Positions 1 to 11,996 of a stretch of DNA of 64,000 nucleotides are shown here, piece by piece (position 1 is the stretch's first letter; the number at the start of each line of letters is the position of its first letter). The translations under genes and the position numbers were made by a program. Origin of the DNA: Sphingomonas cannabina (GTDB lineage: Bacteria; Pseudomonadota; Alphaproteobacteria; Sphingomonadales; Sphingomonadaceae); assembly GCF_021391395.1 (NCBI RefSeq), contig NZ_CP090059.1, positions 2,527,001 through 2,591,000 of the forward strand, in the 5' to 3' direction. The notes under the pieces were generated by a model. That model saw nothing but the letters and a program-made list of their open reading frames with translations. It did no database searches and had not been told where the DNA came from.

Positions 1-377
1 TACATGCGGACGGGATCGTCGGTGCGATCGACCGTTTCCTTCTTCTTGACCGCCTCGAGCGTCGGGACCTGCTCGCCGTCGGAATCGCCGCCATCGACCT
101 CGTCGACGCTGTCGTCCTCGGGCTCGGCATCCTCGCCCGCATCCTCGTTCTCGACGACGTTGACGCCCATGTCGTTGAGCGCGGACATGACGTCCTCGAT
201 CTGCTCCGAGGACATCTGATCCTGCGGCAGCATCTCGTTGAGCTGATCGACGGTGATGTATCCGCGCTTCTTGGCGCGCGCGACCAGCTTCTTGATCGAA
301 CCCTCGTTGAGGTCGATCAGCGGCGCGTCGCCCGTGTCCGGAGTGTCGGCGACGTCCGCCATATTCGCCTTGGCCAT
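1..377 (-). CDS. rpoD: RNA polymerase primary sigma factor RpoD, N-terminal part (cut by window edge)
   Basis: This is the N-terminal ~125 residues of the housekeeping sigma-70 factor; the conserved core regions 2-4 lie beyond base 1. Seen: a region 1.1-like start (IKKLVARAKKRGYITVDQLNE), the SSEQIEDVMSALNDMGV segment, a very acidic stretch at about residues 76-105, and TVDRTDDPVRM, which begins region 1.2 (DPVRMY in the family). The ATG at 377-375 shares its A with the TGA stop of dnaG. The yqeY-dnaG-rpoD order is the classical macromolecular-synthesis arrangement, so co-transcription with primase is likely. It is partial only because of the window boundary. Confidence 0.95.
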   Translation of the reverse strand, partial: MAKANMADVADTPDTGDAPLIDLNEGSIKKLVARAKKRGYITVDQLNEMLPQDQMSSEQIEDVMSALNDMGVNVVENEDAGEDAEPEDDSVDEVDGGDSDGEQVPTLEAVKKKETVDRTDDPVRM

Positions 378-2239
378 CAATTTCCCTCGGTACCTTCGGA
401 AGTGTCTTTGTCGTCCAGCATCAGATTTGCAAGTCGTGCCTGAAGCGCCTGCTGCTCTCTGACCAGCGCAATCTGCCGCTCGAACGCCTCATCGGTGAAA
501 CGCTCGCCCAGCCTTGCCGTTGCCTCGGCGAGCGCAGCATCGACCCGTGGACGCGCGATCATCACCGCGATCGCCTCGTCCAAGTCGCTGTGCGCGCGGA
601 CGTCATCCCATCCCTTCTGAGTGAAGGTGAAGGGCATGCTGTCAGCGCGCAACAGATCTGCTGCGATTTCACCAAAGCCGGACTGCGCCAATATGGTGAG
701 CACGCGTGACTGATCAAGCGCATGATCTTCAAGGGCAACATCGACCACCGCCTCGAACAGCCGCCCGAGCGCGCCGCCGGCGAGCCTGAGCGAGCCGAGC
801 ACCTCCATGTGCCGCGCGATCTCCGCCGGGTGGCGGATGAGGCCGGCGAGCACCGCCTTGGCCAGCACCGGGTCGATCCCGCTGGCGTTGACGGCACGTG
901 CGGTGGGGGAGGGCGGCGGCGCCGGCGGCTGCCACTTGCCGGCGCGGGCATCGCGCACGCGCGGCGCGAAGGCGCGAGGCGGCGGCGCGAAATGGGCGTC
1001 GAAGCGGCGGCGGAACTCCGCGAGATATTCGGAACGGACGGCGGCATCGCCGATCGTGCCCGCGAGGTCGCCGAGGCGACGTTTCAGGCCGGCGCGCTGC
1101 TCCGGAGTGTCGAGCGGTTCGGCGGCGAGCTCGTGGCTCCAGAGGCGATCGACCAGCGGCTGAGGTCTCGCCAGCAGCGCTTCGAACGTCACTGCTCCTC
1201 GGGTGCGAACGAGATCGTCCGGGTCGAGCCCGTCCGGGAGCGTCACGAAGGCGAGGCTCCTGCCCGGCGCCAGCATCGGCAGCGCGCGATGGGCGGCGCG
1301 GATCGCAGCCTTCTGTCCGGCCGCATCGCCGTCGAAGCAGAGGACCGGCACGTCGGCGATGCGCCACAGGCGATCGAGCTGCGCCTCGGTCACCGCCGTG
1401 CCGAGCGGCGCCACCGCTTCCTCGAACCCGGCCTGGGCGAGGGCGATCACGTCCATATAGCCCTCGACCGCGATGATGCGGCCGGACTTGCGCGCGGCGG
1501 GGAGGGCGCGGTCGAGGTTGTAGAGCGTGCGGCCCTTGTCGAAGAGCGGCGTCTCGGGGGAGTTGAGGTACTTGGGCTCGCCTTCGCCGACGATGCGGCC
1601 GCCGAAGGCGATCGGCCGCCCGCGCGGGTCGCGGATCGGGATCATCAGGCGGCCGCGGAAGCGGTCGTATGGGGCCTTGTCATCGACGGCGATCAGCAGG
1701 CCGGCCTCGACCAGCATCGCATCGCCGTAGCTCTTGAGCGCGTCCTTGAGCTTGCCCCGCGAATCGGGAGCGAAGCCGAGGCCGAACGCCTTCGCCGTTT
1801 CGGGCCGGATGCCGCGTCGGTCGAGCAGCGCACGCGCCTCGGCGCCGGCGATGCCGTTCAGCTGGTCGGTGAACCACTGGGCGGCGTCGGCCATCGCCTC
1901 GTGCAGGCCCTTGGCCCGCTCGGCGCGCTCGGCGGAGCGGCGGTCCTGCGCCGGCACGTCCATGCCAGCAGCCTGGGCCAGCTCCTTCACCGCGTCCATG
2001 AACGGCAGGCCGCGCTGGTCGGTCATCCAGCGGATCGCATCGCCATGCGCGCCGCAGCCGAAGCAGTGGTAGAAGCCCTTGTCGTCGTTGACGTAGAAGC
2101 TGGGCGTCTTCTCGTGGTGGAAGGGGCAGCAGGCGCGCCATTCCTTGCCGGCGCGCTGGAGCTTCACCGACTTGGCGATCAGCCCGGACAGGTGCGTCCG
2201 GGCACGCAATTCGTCGAGGAAGGCGGGGGTGAGACTCAC
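377..2239 (-). CDS. dnaG: DNA primase DnaG
   Basis: 620 aa, normal length. It makes RNA primers for lagging-strand synthesis with the replicative helicase. The N-terminal CHC2 zinc finger is complete: C38, H41, C59 and C62 (CPFHHEKTP ... YHCFGCGAHGD). The catalytic core and TOPRIM fold follow at about residues 165-345, with VEGYMDV and the acidic CFDGDAAGQKAA motif. The C-terminal third is the less conserved helicase-binding region. The start is GTG (2239-2237). The stop TGA overlaps the rpoD ATG by one base, so the two are probably co-translated. A 523-aa plus-strand ORF across this gene is a high-GC shadow. Confidence 0.97.
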   Translation of the reverse strand: MSLTPAFLDELRARTHLSGLIAKSVKLQRAGKEWRACCPFHHEKTPSFYVNDDKGFYHCFGCGAHGDAIRWMTDQRGLPFMDAVKELAQAAGMDVPAQDRRSAERAERAKGLHEAMADAAQWFTDQLNGIAGAEARALLDRRGIRPETAKAFGLGFAPDSRGKLKDALKSYGDAMLVEAGLLIAVDDKAPYDRFRGRLMIPIRDPRGRPIAFGGRIVGEGEPKYLNSPETPLFDKGRTLYNLDRALPAARKSGRIIAVEGYMDVIALAQAGFEEAVAPLGTAVTEAQLDRLWRIADVPVLCFDGDAAGQKAAIRAAHRALPMLAPGRSLAFVTLPDGLDPDDLVRTRGAVTFEALLARPQPLVDRLWSHELAAEPLDTPEQRAGLKRRLGDLAGTIGDAAVRSEYLAEFRRRFDAHFAPPPRAFAPRVRDARAGKWQPPAPPPSPTARAVNASGIDPVLAKAVLAGLIRHPAEIARHMEVLGSLRLAGGALGRLFEAVVDVALEDHALDQSRVLTILAQSGFGEIAADLLRADSMPFTFTQKGWDDVRAHSDLDEAIAVMIARPRVDAALAEATARLGERFTDEAFERQIALVREQQALQARLANLMLDDKDTSEGTEGN

Positions 2240-2289
2240 GCCCCGATTCTATCACATCTGCCAGCCCGATGTCGGTCTGACAACGCGTT

Positions 2290-2742
2290 TTAGGACAGCG
2301 CCGCCTTCACCAGCCCGCTCGCCTTGCTCATGTCGAGCGTCGTGGCGTGGCGGGCCTTCAGCTCGGCCATCACCCGGCCCATGTCCTTCATCGAGCTGGC
2401 GCCGAGCTCGGCCTTGATCGCCTCGATCGCCGCCTTCGTTTCGTCCTCGCTCATCTGGGCGGGGAGGAAGCGCTCGATCACCTCGACCTCGGCCTGCTCG
2501 GCATCGGCCAGCTCCGGGCGGCCGCCCTTCTGGTAGAGCTCGATCGATTCGCGGCGCTGCTTCACCATCTTCTGCAGCACCTCGACGACCAGCGCGTCGT
2601 CGTCGGCGGGGGCACCGCCGGTGCGCGCCTCGATGTCGCGGTTCTTGATCGCCGACTGGATCAGGCGGATCGCGGCGGTGCTCTGCTTGTCGCCCGCCTT
2701 CATGGCGGTGACGAGCGCGGTCTTGATGTCGTCTCGAATCAT
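2290..2742 (-). CDS. GatB/YqeY domain-containing protein
   Basis: 150 aa, typical for the stand-alone YqeY family, which is related to the C-terminal tail of the amidotransferase subunit GatB. Its exact cellular role is not settled; the shared tail suggests tRNA binding or tRNA-linked metabolism. Seen: the family opening MIRDDIKTALVTAMKAGDK, a KQRRESIELYQKGGRPELADAE core and a C-terminal GRVMAELKARHATTLD segment. A very strong Shine-Dalgarno (aggaggg) lies about six bases before the ATG at 2742. It is the first gene of the yqeY-dnaG-rpoD run and divergent from carA, so 2743-2838 must hold both promoters. Confidence 0.92.
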   Translation of the reverse strand: MIRDDIKTALVTAMKAGDKQSTAAIRLIQSAIKNRDIEARTGGAPADDDALVVEVLQKMVKQRRESIELYQKGGRPELADAEQAEVEVIERFLPAQMSEDETKAAIEAIKAELGASSMKDMGRVMAELKARHATTLDMSKASGLVKAALS

Positions 2743-2838
2743 ACGGACCCTCCTAGCGGCGGTTGACGCGCGGGGGGAGGGGGTCTACGCGCCGCCACTT
2801 AGCGACATCGCCAACCCAAACAGGAGTGCCCGCCCCCC

Positions 2839-4005
2839 ATGGCCGACGCCAACCCCAGCCGCGCGCCCGAAGGAGCCACGGGCGTTCTCGTACTCGCGAG
2901 CGGGGAAATCGTCTGGGGCCGCGGATTCGGCGCCGAGGGCGAGGCGGTGGGGGAAGTGTGCTTCCACACCGCGATGACCGGGTACCAGGAGATCATGACC
3001 GACCCGTCTTTTGCGGGGCAGGTCATCACCTTCACCTTCCCCCACATCGGCAACGTCGGCGCCAATCCGGACGACGTCGAGGCCGACGATCCCCATGCGC
3101 TCGGCATGATCGTGCGCGAGGACCCGACCGCGCCCAGCAACTTCCGCGCGGCCGAGAACCTCGATTCGTGGATGAAGAAGCACGCTCGCATCGGCCTCGC
3201 CGGCGTCGACACGCGCGCGCTGACCCGGCGCATCCGCGTCGGCGGGGCGCCCAACGGGGTGATCGCCCATTCGGCGAGCGGGGAGTTCGACATTCCCCTG
3301 CTGCTCGATATGGCGCGGAGCTGGCCGGGGCTGGAGGGCATGGACCTCGCCAAGGAGGTCTCGACCGAGACGCATTATGGTTGGCAGGGCGGCATCTGGC
3401 GGCTCGGCTTCGGCTATGGGGGGGAGGGCAGCGAGGCGGATCGCCCGCATGTCGTCGCGGTCGATTACGGCAGCAAGCGCAATATCTTCCGTAATCTTGT
3501 TAAAGCCGGGGCCAAGGTCTCGGTGGTGCCGGCGACCGCCAGCTTCGAGCAGATCATGGCGCTGGAGCCGGACGGCTTCTTCCTGTCGAACGGCCCGGGC
3601 GATCCGGCCGCGACCGGAGAATATGCGGTGCCGGTGATCCGCAAGCTGCTGGAAACCGGCAAGCCGCTGTTCGGCATCTGCCTCGGCCACCAGTTGCTGG
3701 GGCTGGCGGTGGGGGCGGAGACCACCAAGATGTTCCAGGGCCACCGCGGCGCCAACCATCCGGTCAAGCGCCTGTCGGACGGCGCGGTCGAGATCACCTC
3801 CATGAACCACGGCTTCGCGGTCGAGCGCGAGAGCCTGCCGGAGGGCGTGCGCGAGACGCATGTGTCGCTGTTCGACGGGTCGAACTGCGGACTGGAGCTG
3901 ACGGATCGGCCAGCATTCTCGGTGCAGTACCACCCCGAGGCGAGCCCCGGGCCGCAGGACAGCTTCTATCTGTTCGAGCGGTTCGTGGGGATGATGAAAG
4001 GTTAA
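2839..4005 (+). CDS. carA: Carbamoyl-phosphate synthase small (glutaminase) chain
   Basis: 388 aa, full length. It hydrolyses glutamine and channels ammonia to CarB for carbamoyl phosphate, the precursor of pyrimidines and arginine. The N-terminal small-subunit domain (about 1-150) is followed by a class I glutamine amidotransferase domain (about 195-385). The catalytic triad is visible: Cys281 in GICLGHQLLGLA, and His365/Glu367 in YHPEASPGP. The partner carB lies only 356 bases downstream, but an unrelated 116-aa ORF is wedged between them. Confidence 0.97.
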   Translation: MADANPSRAPEGATGVLVLASGEIVWGRGFGAEGEAVGEVCFHTAMTGYQEIMTDPSFAGQVITFTFPHIGNVGANPDDVEADDPHALGMIVREDPTAPSNFRAAENLDSWMKKHARIGLAGVDTRALTRRIRVGGAPNGVIAHSASGEFDIPLLLDMARSWPGLEGMDLAKEVSTETHYGWQGGIWRLGFGYGGEGSEADRPHVVAVDYGSKRNIFRNLVKAGAKVSVVPATASFEQIMALEPDGFFLSNGPGDPAATGEYAVPVIRKLLETGKPLFGICLGHQLLGLAVGAETTKMFQGHRGANHPVKRLSDGAVEITSMNHGFAVERESLPEGVRETHVSLFDGSNCGLELTDRPAFSVQYHPEASPGPQDSFYLFERFVGMMKG

Positions 4006-4008
4006 ACC

Positions 4009-4359
4009 GTGCAGAGCACACCGCCGCCCGCACCTCCGCCTGTGGTCATGAACAGCACGCAGGCAGACGCCTTCTTCTCCCAATATCCCTGTGTGATGAA
4101 TCGAGGAGTCCGACAATGCATCCTCGCCATCAACATCTCGGGGGGCAAGGACCAGCTCGAAGCGATTAAATCCAAGTTGGCCAGCGAGCAGTGGAAAAGC
4201 GATTTTCTCGCTGATCGTTCAGGCAAGACCGTATTGAGCGTTAACCCTTCGAGTCGGACGCTCGAGCAGACGATGTCGTTAGCGCGTCGGTTCAAGTCCC
4301 ATGAGTTCGGTGCCGTCGAGGCGCAGATCATGGCCATTCCAGCACCTTCTTCGAAGTAG
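4009..4359 (+). CDS. Hypothetical 116-aa protein between carA and carB
   Basis: I do not recognise a family. The ORF starts with GTG three bases after the carA stop, behind an aaagg ribosome-binding site, and ends two bases before the carB ATG, so it is embedded in the carAB transcript. The proline-rich start ([11 protein letters not shown]) is followed by a soluble, apparently alpha/beta stretch; [11 protein letters not shown] offers an alternative ATG start at residue 14. There is no signal peptide or membrane segment. Base composition is visibly less GC-rich than carA and carB, with AT-leaning codons (gat, aaa, att, tta), suggesting acquisition. Tight packing on both sides argues that it is expressed. 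Confidence 0.6.
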   Translation: MQSTPPPAPPPVVMNSTQADAFFSQYPCVMNRGVRQCILAINISGGKDQLEAIKSKLASEQWKSDFLADRSGKTVLSVNPSSRTLEQTMSLARRFKSHEFGAVEAQIMAIPAPSSK

Positions 4360-4361
4360 AT

Positions 4362-7685
<3,324 letters not shown>

Positions 7686-7762
7686 TCCCCACAACCGGTG
7701 TTAATGTGCGGGCGGCCCGGATGCGGGACGTCTGACGAGGACGCGTTGAAGGAAAAGGGCGA

Positions 7763-8239
7763 ATGGCCACGGTCGAGAAAATGCCGATGCTGGCGGAGGG
7801 CTATGAGAAGCTCACCGCCGATTTGAAGCGCCTCAAGGAAGAGCGTCCGCAGATCGTCGACGCGATCGAGGAAGCGCGCGCGCACGGCGATCTCTCCGAA
7901 AACGCGGAGTATCACGCGGCCAAGGAGCGCCAGGGCCAGATCGAGGCATCGATCGCCGACATCGAGGACAAGCTCAGCCGCGCGCAGATCATCGACCCGA
8001 CCGAGCTGTCGGGCGACAAGGTGGTGTTCGGCGCGACGGTGACCTTGCTCGATGAGGACGACAAGCCGGTGCGCTACCAGATCGTCGGCCAGACCGAGGC
8101 GGACGCCAAGACCGGCCGCATCAGCTACAACTCGCCGCTCGGCCGCGCGCTGATCGGGCGCAAGGTGGACGACGAGGTCGAGGTGACGGTGCCGTCGGGC
8201 GACCGCTACTATCTCGTCTCGAAGATCGAGTTCATCTGA
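7763..8239 (+). CDS. greA: Transcription elongation factor GreA
   Basis: 158 aa, standard length. It binds the secondary channel of RNA polymerase and stimulates cleavage of backtracked RNA. The N-terminal antiparallel coiled coil (about residues 10-75) has the conserved tip [17 protein letters not shown] carrying the acidic residues that act at the polymerase active site. The C-terminal FKBP-like domain includes [20 protein letters not shown]. An aagga ribosome-binding site precedes the ATG. It lies 77 bases after carB; carAB-greA order is common in alphaproteobacteria, so readthrough from carB is possible. Confidence 0.96.
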   Translation: MATVEKMPMLAEGYEKLTADLKRLKEERPQIVDAIEEARAHGDLSENAEYHAAKERQGQIEASIADIEDKLSRAQIIDPTELSGDKVVFGATVTLLDEDDKPVRYQIVGQTEADAKTGRISYNSPLGRALIGRKVDDEVEVTVPSGDRYYLVSKIEFI

Positions 8240-8255
8240 CGCCTGCCCGGCGGCG

Positions 8256-8900
8256 ATGATGGGCGGCAACCTGCGCGTCGCTCCGGTCACCTGGGCGATC
8301 GTGGCGGTGACGGTTGCCGTCAGCTTGCTCGCCCAATGGACGATCGGCAACGTCAACGCGGCGCTCTACGCCGGCTTCGTGCCGGGGCGGGCGAGCTTGG
8401 GTTTCGCGGGTGATATCCCGGGCCTGTTTCCGGTCATACTGACGCCGCTCAGTGCGACGCTGATCCATGGCGGCCTGCTTCATCTGGCCATGAACATGGC
8501 GATGCTGGTCGCGACCGGCACACTCACCGAACGCGCGATTGGCGGGCGCGGGATGGTCGTGCTCTATCTGGTCGGTGCCTATGCGGCAGCGGCGGGGCAA
8601 TGGTTGGGCGATCCCTCCTCCCCGGTGCCGATGGTGGGGGCGAGCGGGGCGATCTCCGCGGTCATCGGCGCCTCGTCGCTCTTCTACGGGCGATCCAGGG
8701 CGCGGGCGATCGGGCCGGTCCCGGCCGGCGCGGTGCACATGCTGTGGCTGCTCGCGGCATGGACGGTGCTCAATTTCGCCTTTGCCTTCATCCTCGCCAA
8801 TGCCGGAGTCGGCATCGCCGTCGCCGCGCATATCGGCGGGTTCGTCGCCGGCCTGGCGCTGGCGCGGCCGCTGCTGATGTGGCGGTGGCGGGGGGCTTAA
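8256..8900 (+). CDS. Rhomboid family intramembrane serine protease
   Basis: 214 aa, a six-helix core rhomboid without extra domains. Rhomboids cleave transmembrane substrates inside the bilayer; the substrate here is unknown. Seen: hydrophobic helix at about 10-28, the oxyanion-side HGGLLHLAMNMAML (H71, H76, N80), the catalytic serine motif GASGAISA (S130) and the catalytic histidine H192 in AHIGGFVAG. The Ser/His dyad is intact, so an active protease is expected. It starts 16 bases after greA, so the two may share a transcript. The last four bases overlap the 3' end of the convergent carbonic anhydrase gene. Confidence 0.92.
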   Translation: MMGGNLRVAPVTWAIVAVTVAVSLLAQWTIGNVNAALYAGFVPGRASLGFAGDIPGLFPVILTPLSATLIHGGLLHLAMNMAMLVATGTLTERAIGGRGMVVLYLVGAYAAAAGQWLGDPSSPVPMVGASGAISAVIGASSLFYGRSRARAIGPVPAGAVHMLWLLAAWTVLNFAFAFILANAGVGIAVAAHIGGFVAGLALARPLLMWRWRGA

Positions 8901-9526
8901 GCCGGCGCAAACTCGCCGCGGTCGTCCATCACCCACAAGATGCCGTCGCGGATCGCGAAATAAGCGCCGCGCAGCGTCAGCCTGCCCGCCGCCTCGCGCT
9001 CGGGGATGCAGGGGAAGGTCCGGAGATTGGCGATCGAGACGCGGACCGTCTCCAGCTCCATCGCGCGCACCGCCTCCGGCGTGTTGCCGAACTCGGCGAG
9101 GATACGGTCGCGCGCCTCGTCGAGCAGGTCGACCCAGTGCGCGATGAAGCCGCCTTCGCCCGGCGGGGCCCCCTCGAACCGGCGCGAGAGCGCGGCCGCG
9201 ACGCCGCCGCACATGCCATGGCCCATCACCACGATCTCGCTCACCTCGAGCTGCGTCACCGCGAACTCGAGCGCCGCCGAGACGCCGTGGCGGCCGCCGC
9301 CGATCTCGAACGGCGGCACCAGGTTCGCGATGTTGCGCACGACGAAGATCTCGCCGGGCGAGACGTCGAAGATCTGCGAAGGATCGACTCGGCTGTCCGA
9401 GCAGGCGATCACCATGACCTTGGGGCTCTGGCCCTCCGAGAGGCGGGCCCAGCGGTCGCGCTGTTGGGACCAGCCGCGCGCGCGGAAACGGTAATAACCT
9501 GCGATGAGATCGTAGAATTCGCTCAT
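8897..9526 (-). CDS. Beta-class carbonic anhydrase
   Basis: 209 aa. It interconverts CO2 and bicarbonate in the cytoplasm, which fits bicarbonate-consuming neighbours such as carbamoyl-phosphate synthase, though co-regulation is only inferred. The zinc ligands are all visible: C42 in ACSDSR, with the D44/R46 catalytic dyad, plus H103 and C106 in MGHGMCGG. The substrate-pocket sequence VRNIANLVPP is present. It runs convergent to the rhomboid gene with a four-base tail overlap and divergent from lipA (65 bases apart), so it has its own promoter in 9527-9591. Confidence 0.95.
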   Translation of the reverse strand: MSEFYDLIAGYYRFRARGWSQQRDRWARLSEGQSPKVMVIACSDSRVDPSQIFDVSPGEIFVVRNIANLVPPFEIGGGRHGVSAALEFAVTQLEVSEIVVMGHGMCGGVAAALSRRFEGAPPGEGGFIAHWVDLLDEARDRILAEFGNTPEAVRAMELETVRVSIANLRTFPCIPEREAAGRLTLRGAYFAIRDGILWVMDDRGEFAPA

Positions 9527-9591
9527 GACCCGTCTCTTGCACCGCTGCTCGGGGCTGGCAAGCCGGACGCAGCGTCGCTATTTGGCCCTTC

Positions 9592-10515
9592 ATGAACGAC
9601 ATGTCCCCGCTCGCCCGGGAGCCGCGCCAGCGCAAGCCCGACTGGATCCGCGTCAAGGCCCCGACCTCTGCCGGTTTCGCGGCGACCCGCGCCCTGATGC
9701 GGGCGAAGAGCCTGACCACCGTCTGCGAAGAGGCGGCCTGTCCGAACATCGGCGAGTGCTGGACCAAGAAGCACGCGACGGTGATGATCCTGGGCGACAC
9801 CTGCACGCGCGCCTGCGCCTTCTGCAACGTCAAGACCGGCATGCCGCGTCGCGTCGACCCGATGGAACCGCAGAATGTCGCCGACGCCGCCGCGCAGATG
9901 GGGCTGCAGCACATCGTCGTCACCTCGGTCGACCGCGACGACCTGCCCGACGGCGGCGCCAGCCAGTTCGTCAAGGTGATCGAGGCGATCCGCCGCACCA
10001 ACCCCACCACCACGATCGAGATCCTGACCCCCGACTTCCGCAACAAGCATGAAGCGGCGGTCGAGGCGATCGTCGCGGCTCGGCCCGACGTTTACAACCA
10101 CAATCTGGAGACGGTGCCGAGGCTCTATCCGACCATCCGGCCGGGCGCGCGCTACTATGCCTCGCTCAGGCTGCTGGAGAGCGTCAAGAAGCTCGACCCG
10201 TCGATCTTCACCAAGTCGGGCATCATGCTGGGTCTGGGCGAGGAGCGGCTCGAAGTCCATCAGGTGATGGACGACATGCGCTCGGCCGACGTCGATTTCC
10301 TGACGATGGGCCAATATCTCCAGCCGACGCCGCGCCATGCCAAGGTCGCCGACTTCGTGACGCCGCAGGCATTCGACGCCTATGCTGCGATCGCGCGGGC
10401 CAAGGGATTCCTGCTGGTCGCGTCCTCGCCGCTGACGCGGTCGAGCTATCATGCCGGCGATGATTTCGAGCGACTGCGCGCGGCGCGCGAGGCGAAGCTT
10501 GCCCAAGCACGCTGA
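9592..10515 (+). CDS. lipA: Lipoyl synthase LipA
   Basis: 307 aa, full length. A radical-SAM enzyme that inserts two sulfurs into the octanoyl group on lipoyl domains of 2-oxoacid dehydrogenases and the glycine cleavage H protein. Both iron-sulfur clusters are readable: the auxiliary cluster C45, C50, C56 ([12 protein letters not shown]) and the radical-SAM cluster C71, C75, C78 (CTRACAFC). The C-terminal RSSYHAG motif, which supplies the serine ligand of the auxiliary cluster, is present. The gene overlaps the next one by 17 bases, a lipA-START arrangement common in alphaproteobacteria. Confidence 0.97.
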   Translation: MNDMSPLAREPRQRKPDWIRVKAPTSAGFAATRALMRAKSLTTVCEEAACPNIGECWTKKHATVMILGDTCTRACAFCNVKTGMPRRVDPMEPQNVADAAAQMGLQHIVVTSVDRDDLPDGGASQFVKVIEAIRRTNPTTTIEILTPDFRNKHEAAVEAIVAARPDVYNHNLETVPRLYPTIRPGARYYASLRLLESVKKLDPSIFTKSGIMLGLGEERLEVHQVMDDMRSADVDFLTMGQYLQPTPRHAKVADFVTPQAFDAYAAIARAKGFLLVASSPLTRSSYHAGDDFERLRAAREAKLAQAR

Positions 10516-10996
10516 GACCCGGCAGCTTCCCTATACGCCGGAGCAGATGTTCGACCTGGTGGCCGACGTCGGCCGCTATGCCGAGTTCCTGCCCTGGGTG
10601 ACCGCGATCCGCGTGCGCTCCGACAGCGCAACCCAGATGGTCGCGGACATGATCGTCGGGTTCAAGGGACTGCGCGAGACCTTCACCTCCAAGGTGGAGA
10701 AGGTGCGGCCCGAGCAAATCCACGTCGATTATCTCGAAGGGCCGCTCAAATATCTCCACAACGACTGGCGCTTCCGTCCGGACGGACAAGGGGGGACGCT
10801 GGTCGAGTTCGCGGTCGATTTCGCTTTCAAGAACCGGGTATTCGAGATGCTCGCGGGGCAGGTGTTCGACCGGGCGCTCAGGAAGATGATCGGCGCGTTC
10901 GAGGCGCGGGCGGCCGTGCTCTACGGCGCCGGCACCTCGACCTCCGGCGCGAGCGCGCCTGGCAGCAGCAAGGACAATGCGCACAACGCCGCCTGA
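10499..10996 (+). CDS. Ubiquinone-binding START-domain protein (COQ10/RatA family)
   Basis: 165 aa. This SRPBCC/START-like family includes mitochondrial COQ10 and E. coli RatA; in alphaproteobacteria it is generally taken to bind ubiquinone and support respiration. Seen: the family opening [33 protein letters not shown], and the C-terminal helix with [25 protein letters not shown] chose TTG at 10499 because it gives the canonical MPKH start and a 17-base overlap with lipA; the longer ATG start at 10451 would add 16 residues of lipA-antiphase sequence. The last 25 residues lie over the convergent cinA gene. Confidence 0.9.
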   Translation: MPKHAETRQLPYTPEQMFDLVADVGRYAEFLPWVTAIRVRSDSATQMVADMIVGFKGLRETFTSKVEKVRPEQIHVDYLEGPLKYLHNDWRFRPDGQGGTLVEFAVDFAFKNRVFEMLAGQVFDRALRKMIGAFEARAAVLYGAGTSTSGASAPGSSKDNAHNAA

Positions 10997-11463
10997 AGCC
11001 TGACGCCACCACGGCCGAGGTTGCCGAACTCGCGCGTATCCGCCACGACATGATCCGGGTCCGCGCCCTTTTCGGCACGGGCGAAGACGACCGTGCCGAC
11101 CGGCTTTTTCTCGCTGCCGCCGCCAGGCCCGGCAATGCCAGTAATCGCGACCGCCACATCGGCCCCGGTCGCTTCCAGCGCGCCCTGCGCCATCTGCCAG
11201 GCGACCGCGACCGAAACGGCGCCGAAGGTCTCGATCACTTCGTTGCCGACCTTGACCAGCCGGGTCTTGGCCTCATTGGAATAGGTGACGAGGCCCCCCT
11301 CGAACACGTCGGACGAGCCCGCGATCTCCGTCAGCGCGGCGGAGACGAGGCCGCCGGTGCAGCTTTCCGCGACGGCGACGCGGCGGCCGGCGGCGCGGTT
11401 GGTCTCGATCACCTGGCGCGCGGTCTCGACCAGCTCGGCGGGGAGAAGCGTATCGATGCTCAT
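10921..11463 (-). CDS. CinA-type nicotinamide-nucleotide amidohydrolase (PncC)
   Basis: 180 aa, the stand-alone C-terminal CinA domain. The family deamidates NMN to nicotinate mononucleotide in pyridine-nucleotide recycling. Seen: AESCTGGLVSAALTEIAGSS, FEGGLVTYSNEAK and the glycine-rich AITGIAGPGGGSEKKPVGTVV motif. The ATG at 11463 overlaps the stop of the upstream secreted-protein gene as ATGA, indicating translational coupling. The 3' end extends 76 bases into the convergent START-domain gene; the conserved domain ends before the shared stretch, so both tails are probably flexible. Confidence 0.93.
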   Translation of the reverse strand: MSIDTLLPAELVETARQVIETNRAAGRRVAVAESCTGGLVSAALTEIAGSSDVFEGGLVTYSNEAKTRLVKVGNEVIETFGAVSVAVAWQMAQGALEATGADVAVAITGIAGPGGGSEKKPVGTVVFARAEKGADPDHVVADTREFGNLGRGGVRLQAALCALSLLLPGALAPEVEVPAP

Positions 11464-11996
11464 GGCCTGGCCGCCCCCGGCTGACAGATGACGAACCCGC
11501 CGGCCGGCGGGTTCTTGCGCTGGGCGAGCTCGGCGACCGTCACGATCAGCGAGACGGTGTTCTGCGCCGGCAGCGGATCGATCAGCGACAGCAGCCGGTC
11601 GATCGAGGCGCAGTCGGCGGGCTTCAGGTCCTTGACCAGCAGCGGTGCGAGCAGCGATCCGACCAACGGGCGGGCGAAGTCGTTCTGCAGCATCTGCGCA
11701 CTGTCGGGCGGCAGCAGCTTGCCAAGCGCTGCGCGGGCAATCGGCCAGGCGCCGTCGCCGCCCACGGCATATTTGGCGGCGAGCCGGTCGGCTGGGCGGC
11801 GGAGATAGGCGCCCGCCGGCAGCGACGGCGCGCACATCGAGGCGGTGAGACGGATGAGATCGGGCGCGACGGTGGCCACCACCGCCTCGGCCTCACGCGG
11901 AGAGACGCAGACGGTGGCTGGAGCAGCCTGCGCGGCGGTCGCGGCAAACGCGCCCGTCCAGAGCGCGGCAAGCGCAGCGAACGATTTGAACGGCAT
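11460..11996 (-). CDS. Hypothetical secreted protein between ispDF and cinA
   Basis: 178 aa. I recognise no named family. An N-terminal signal peptide is clear: a K near the start, a hydrophobic core (FAALAALWTGAFAATAA) and cleavage about AQA-A near residue 25, so the mature protein is periplasmic or exported. The mature part has three widely spaced cysteines (the V-C-V near its start, SMCAPS and ADCASID) that could pair, a repeated-helix look and a C-terminal NPPAGGFVICQPG. The ATG at 11996 shares its A with the ispDF stop (TGATG), and the stop overlaps cinA by four bases, so ispDF, this gene and cinA form one tightly coupled operon. Confidence 0.75.
   Translation of the reverse strand: MPFKSFAALAALWTGAFAATAAQAAPATVCVSPREAEAVVATVAPDLIRLTASMCAPSLPAGAYLRRPADRLAAKYAVGGDGAWPIARAALGKLLPPDSAQMLQNDFARPLVGSLLAPLLVKDLKPADCASIDRLLSLIDPLPAQNTVSLIVTVAELAQRKNPPAGGFVICQPGAARP

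Noticed and set aside
722..2293. 523-aa plus-strand ORF opposite dnaG
   Set aside because: It lies wholly antisense to a full-length primase; its Arg/Ala/Gly/Glu-rich translation is the usual shadow of high-GC third-position bias.
8232..10046. 604-aa minus-strand ORF over carbonic anhydrase and lipA
   Set aside because: It is a shifted frame through the real carbonic anhydrase and an antisense frame of lipA; no domain.
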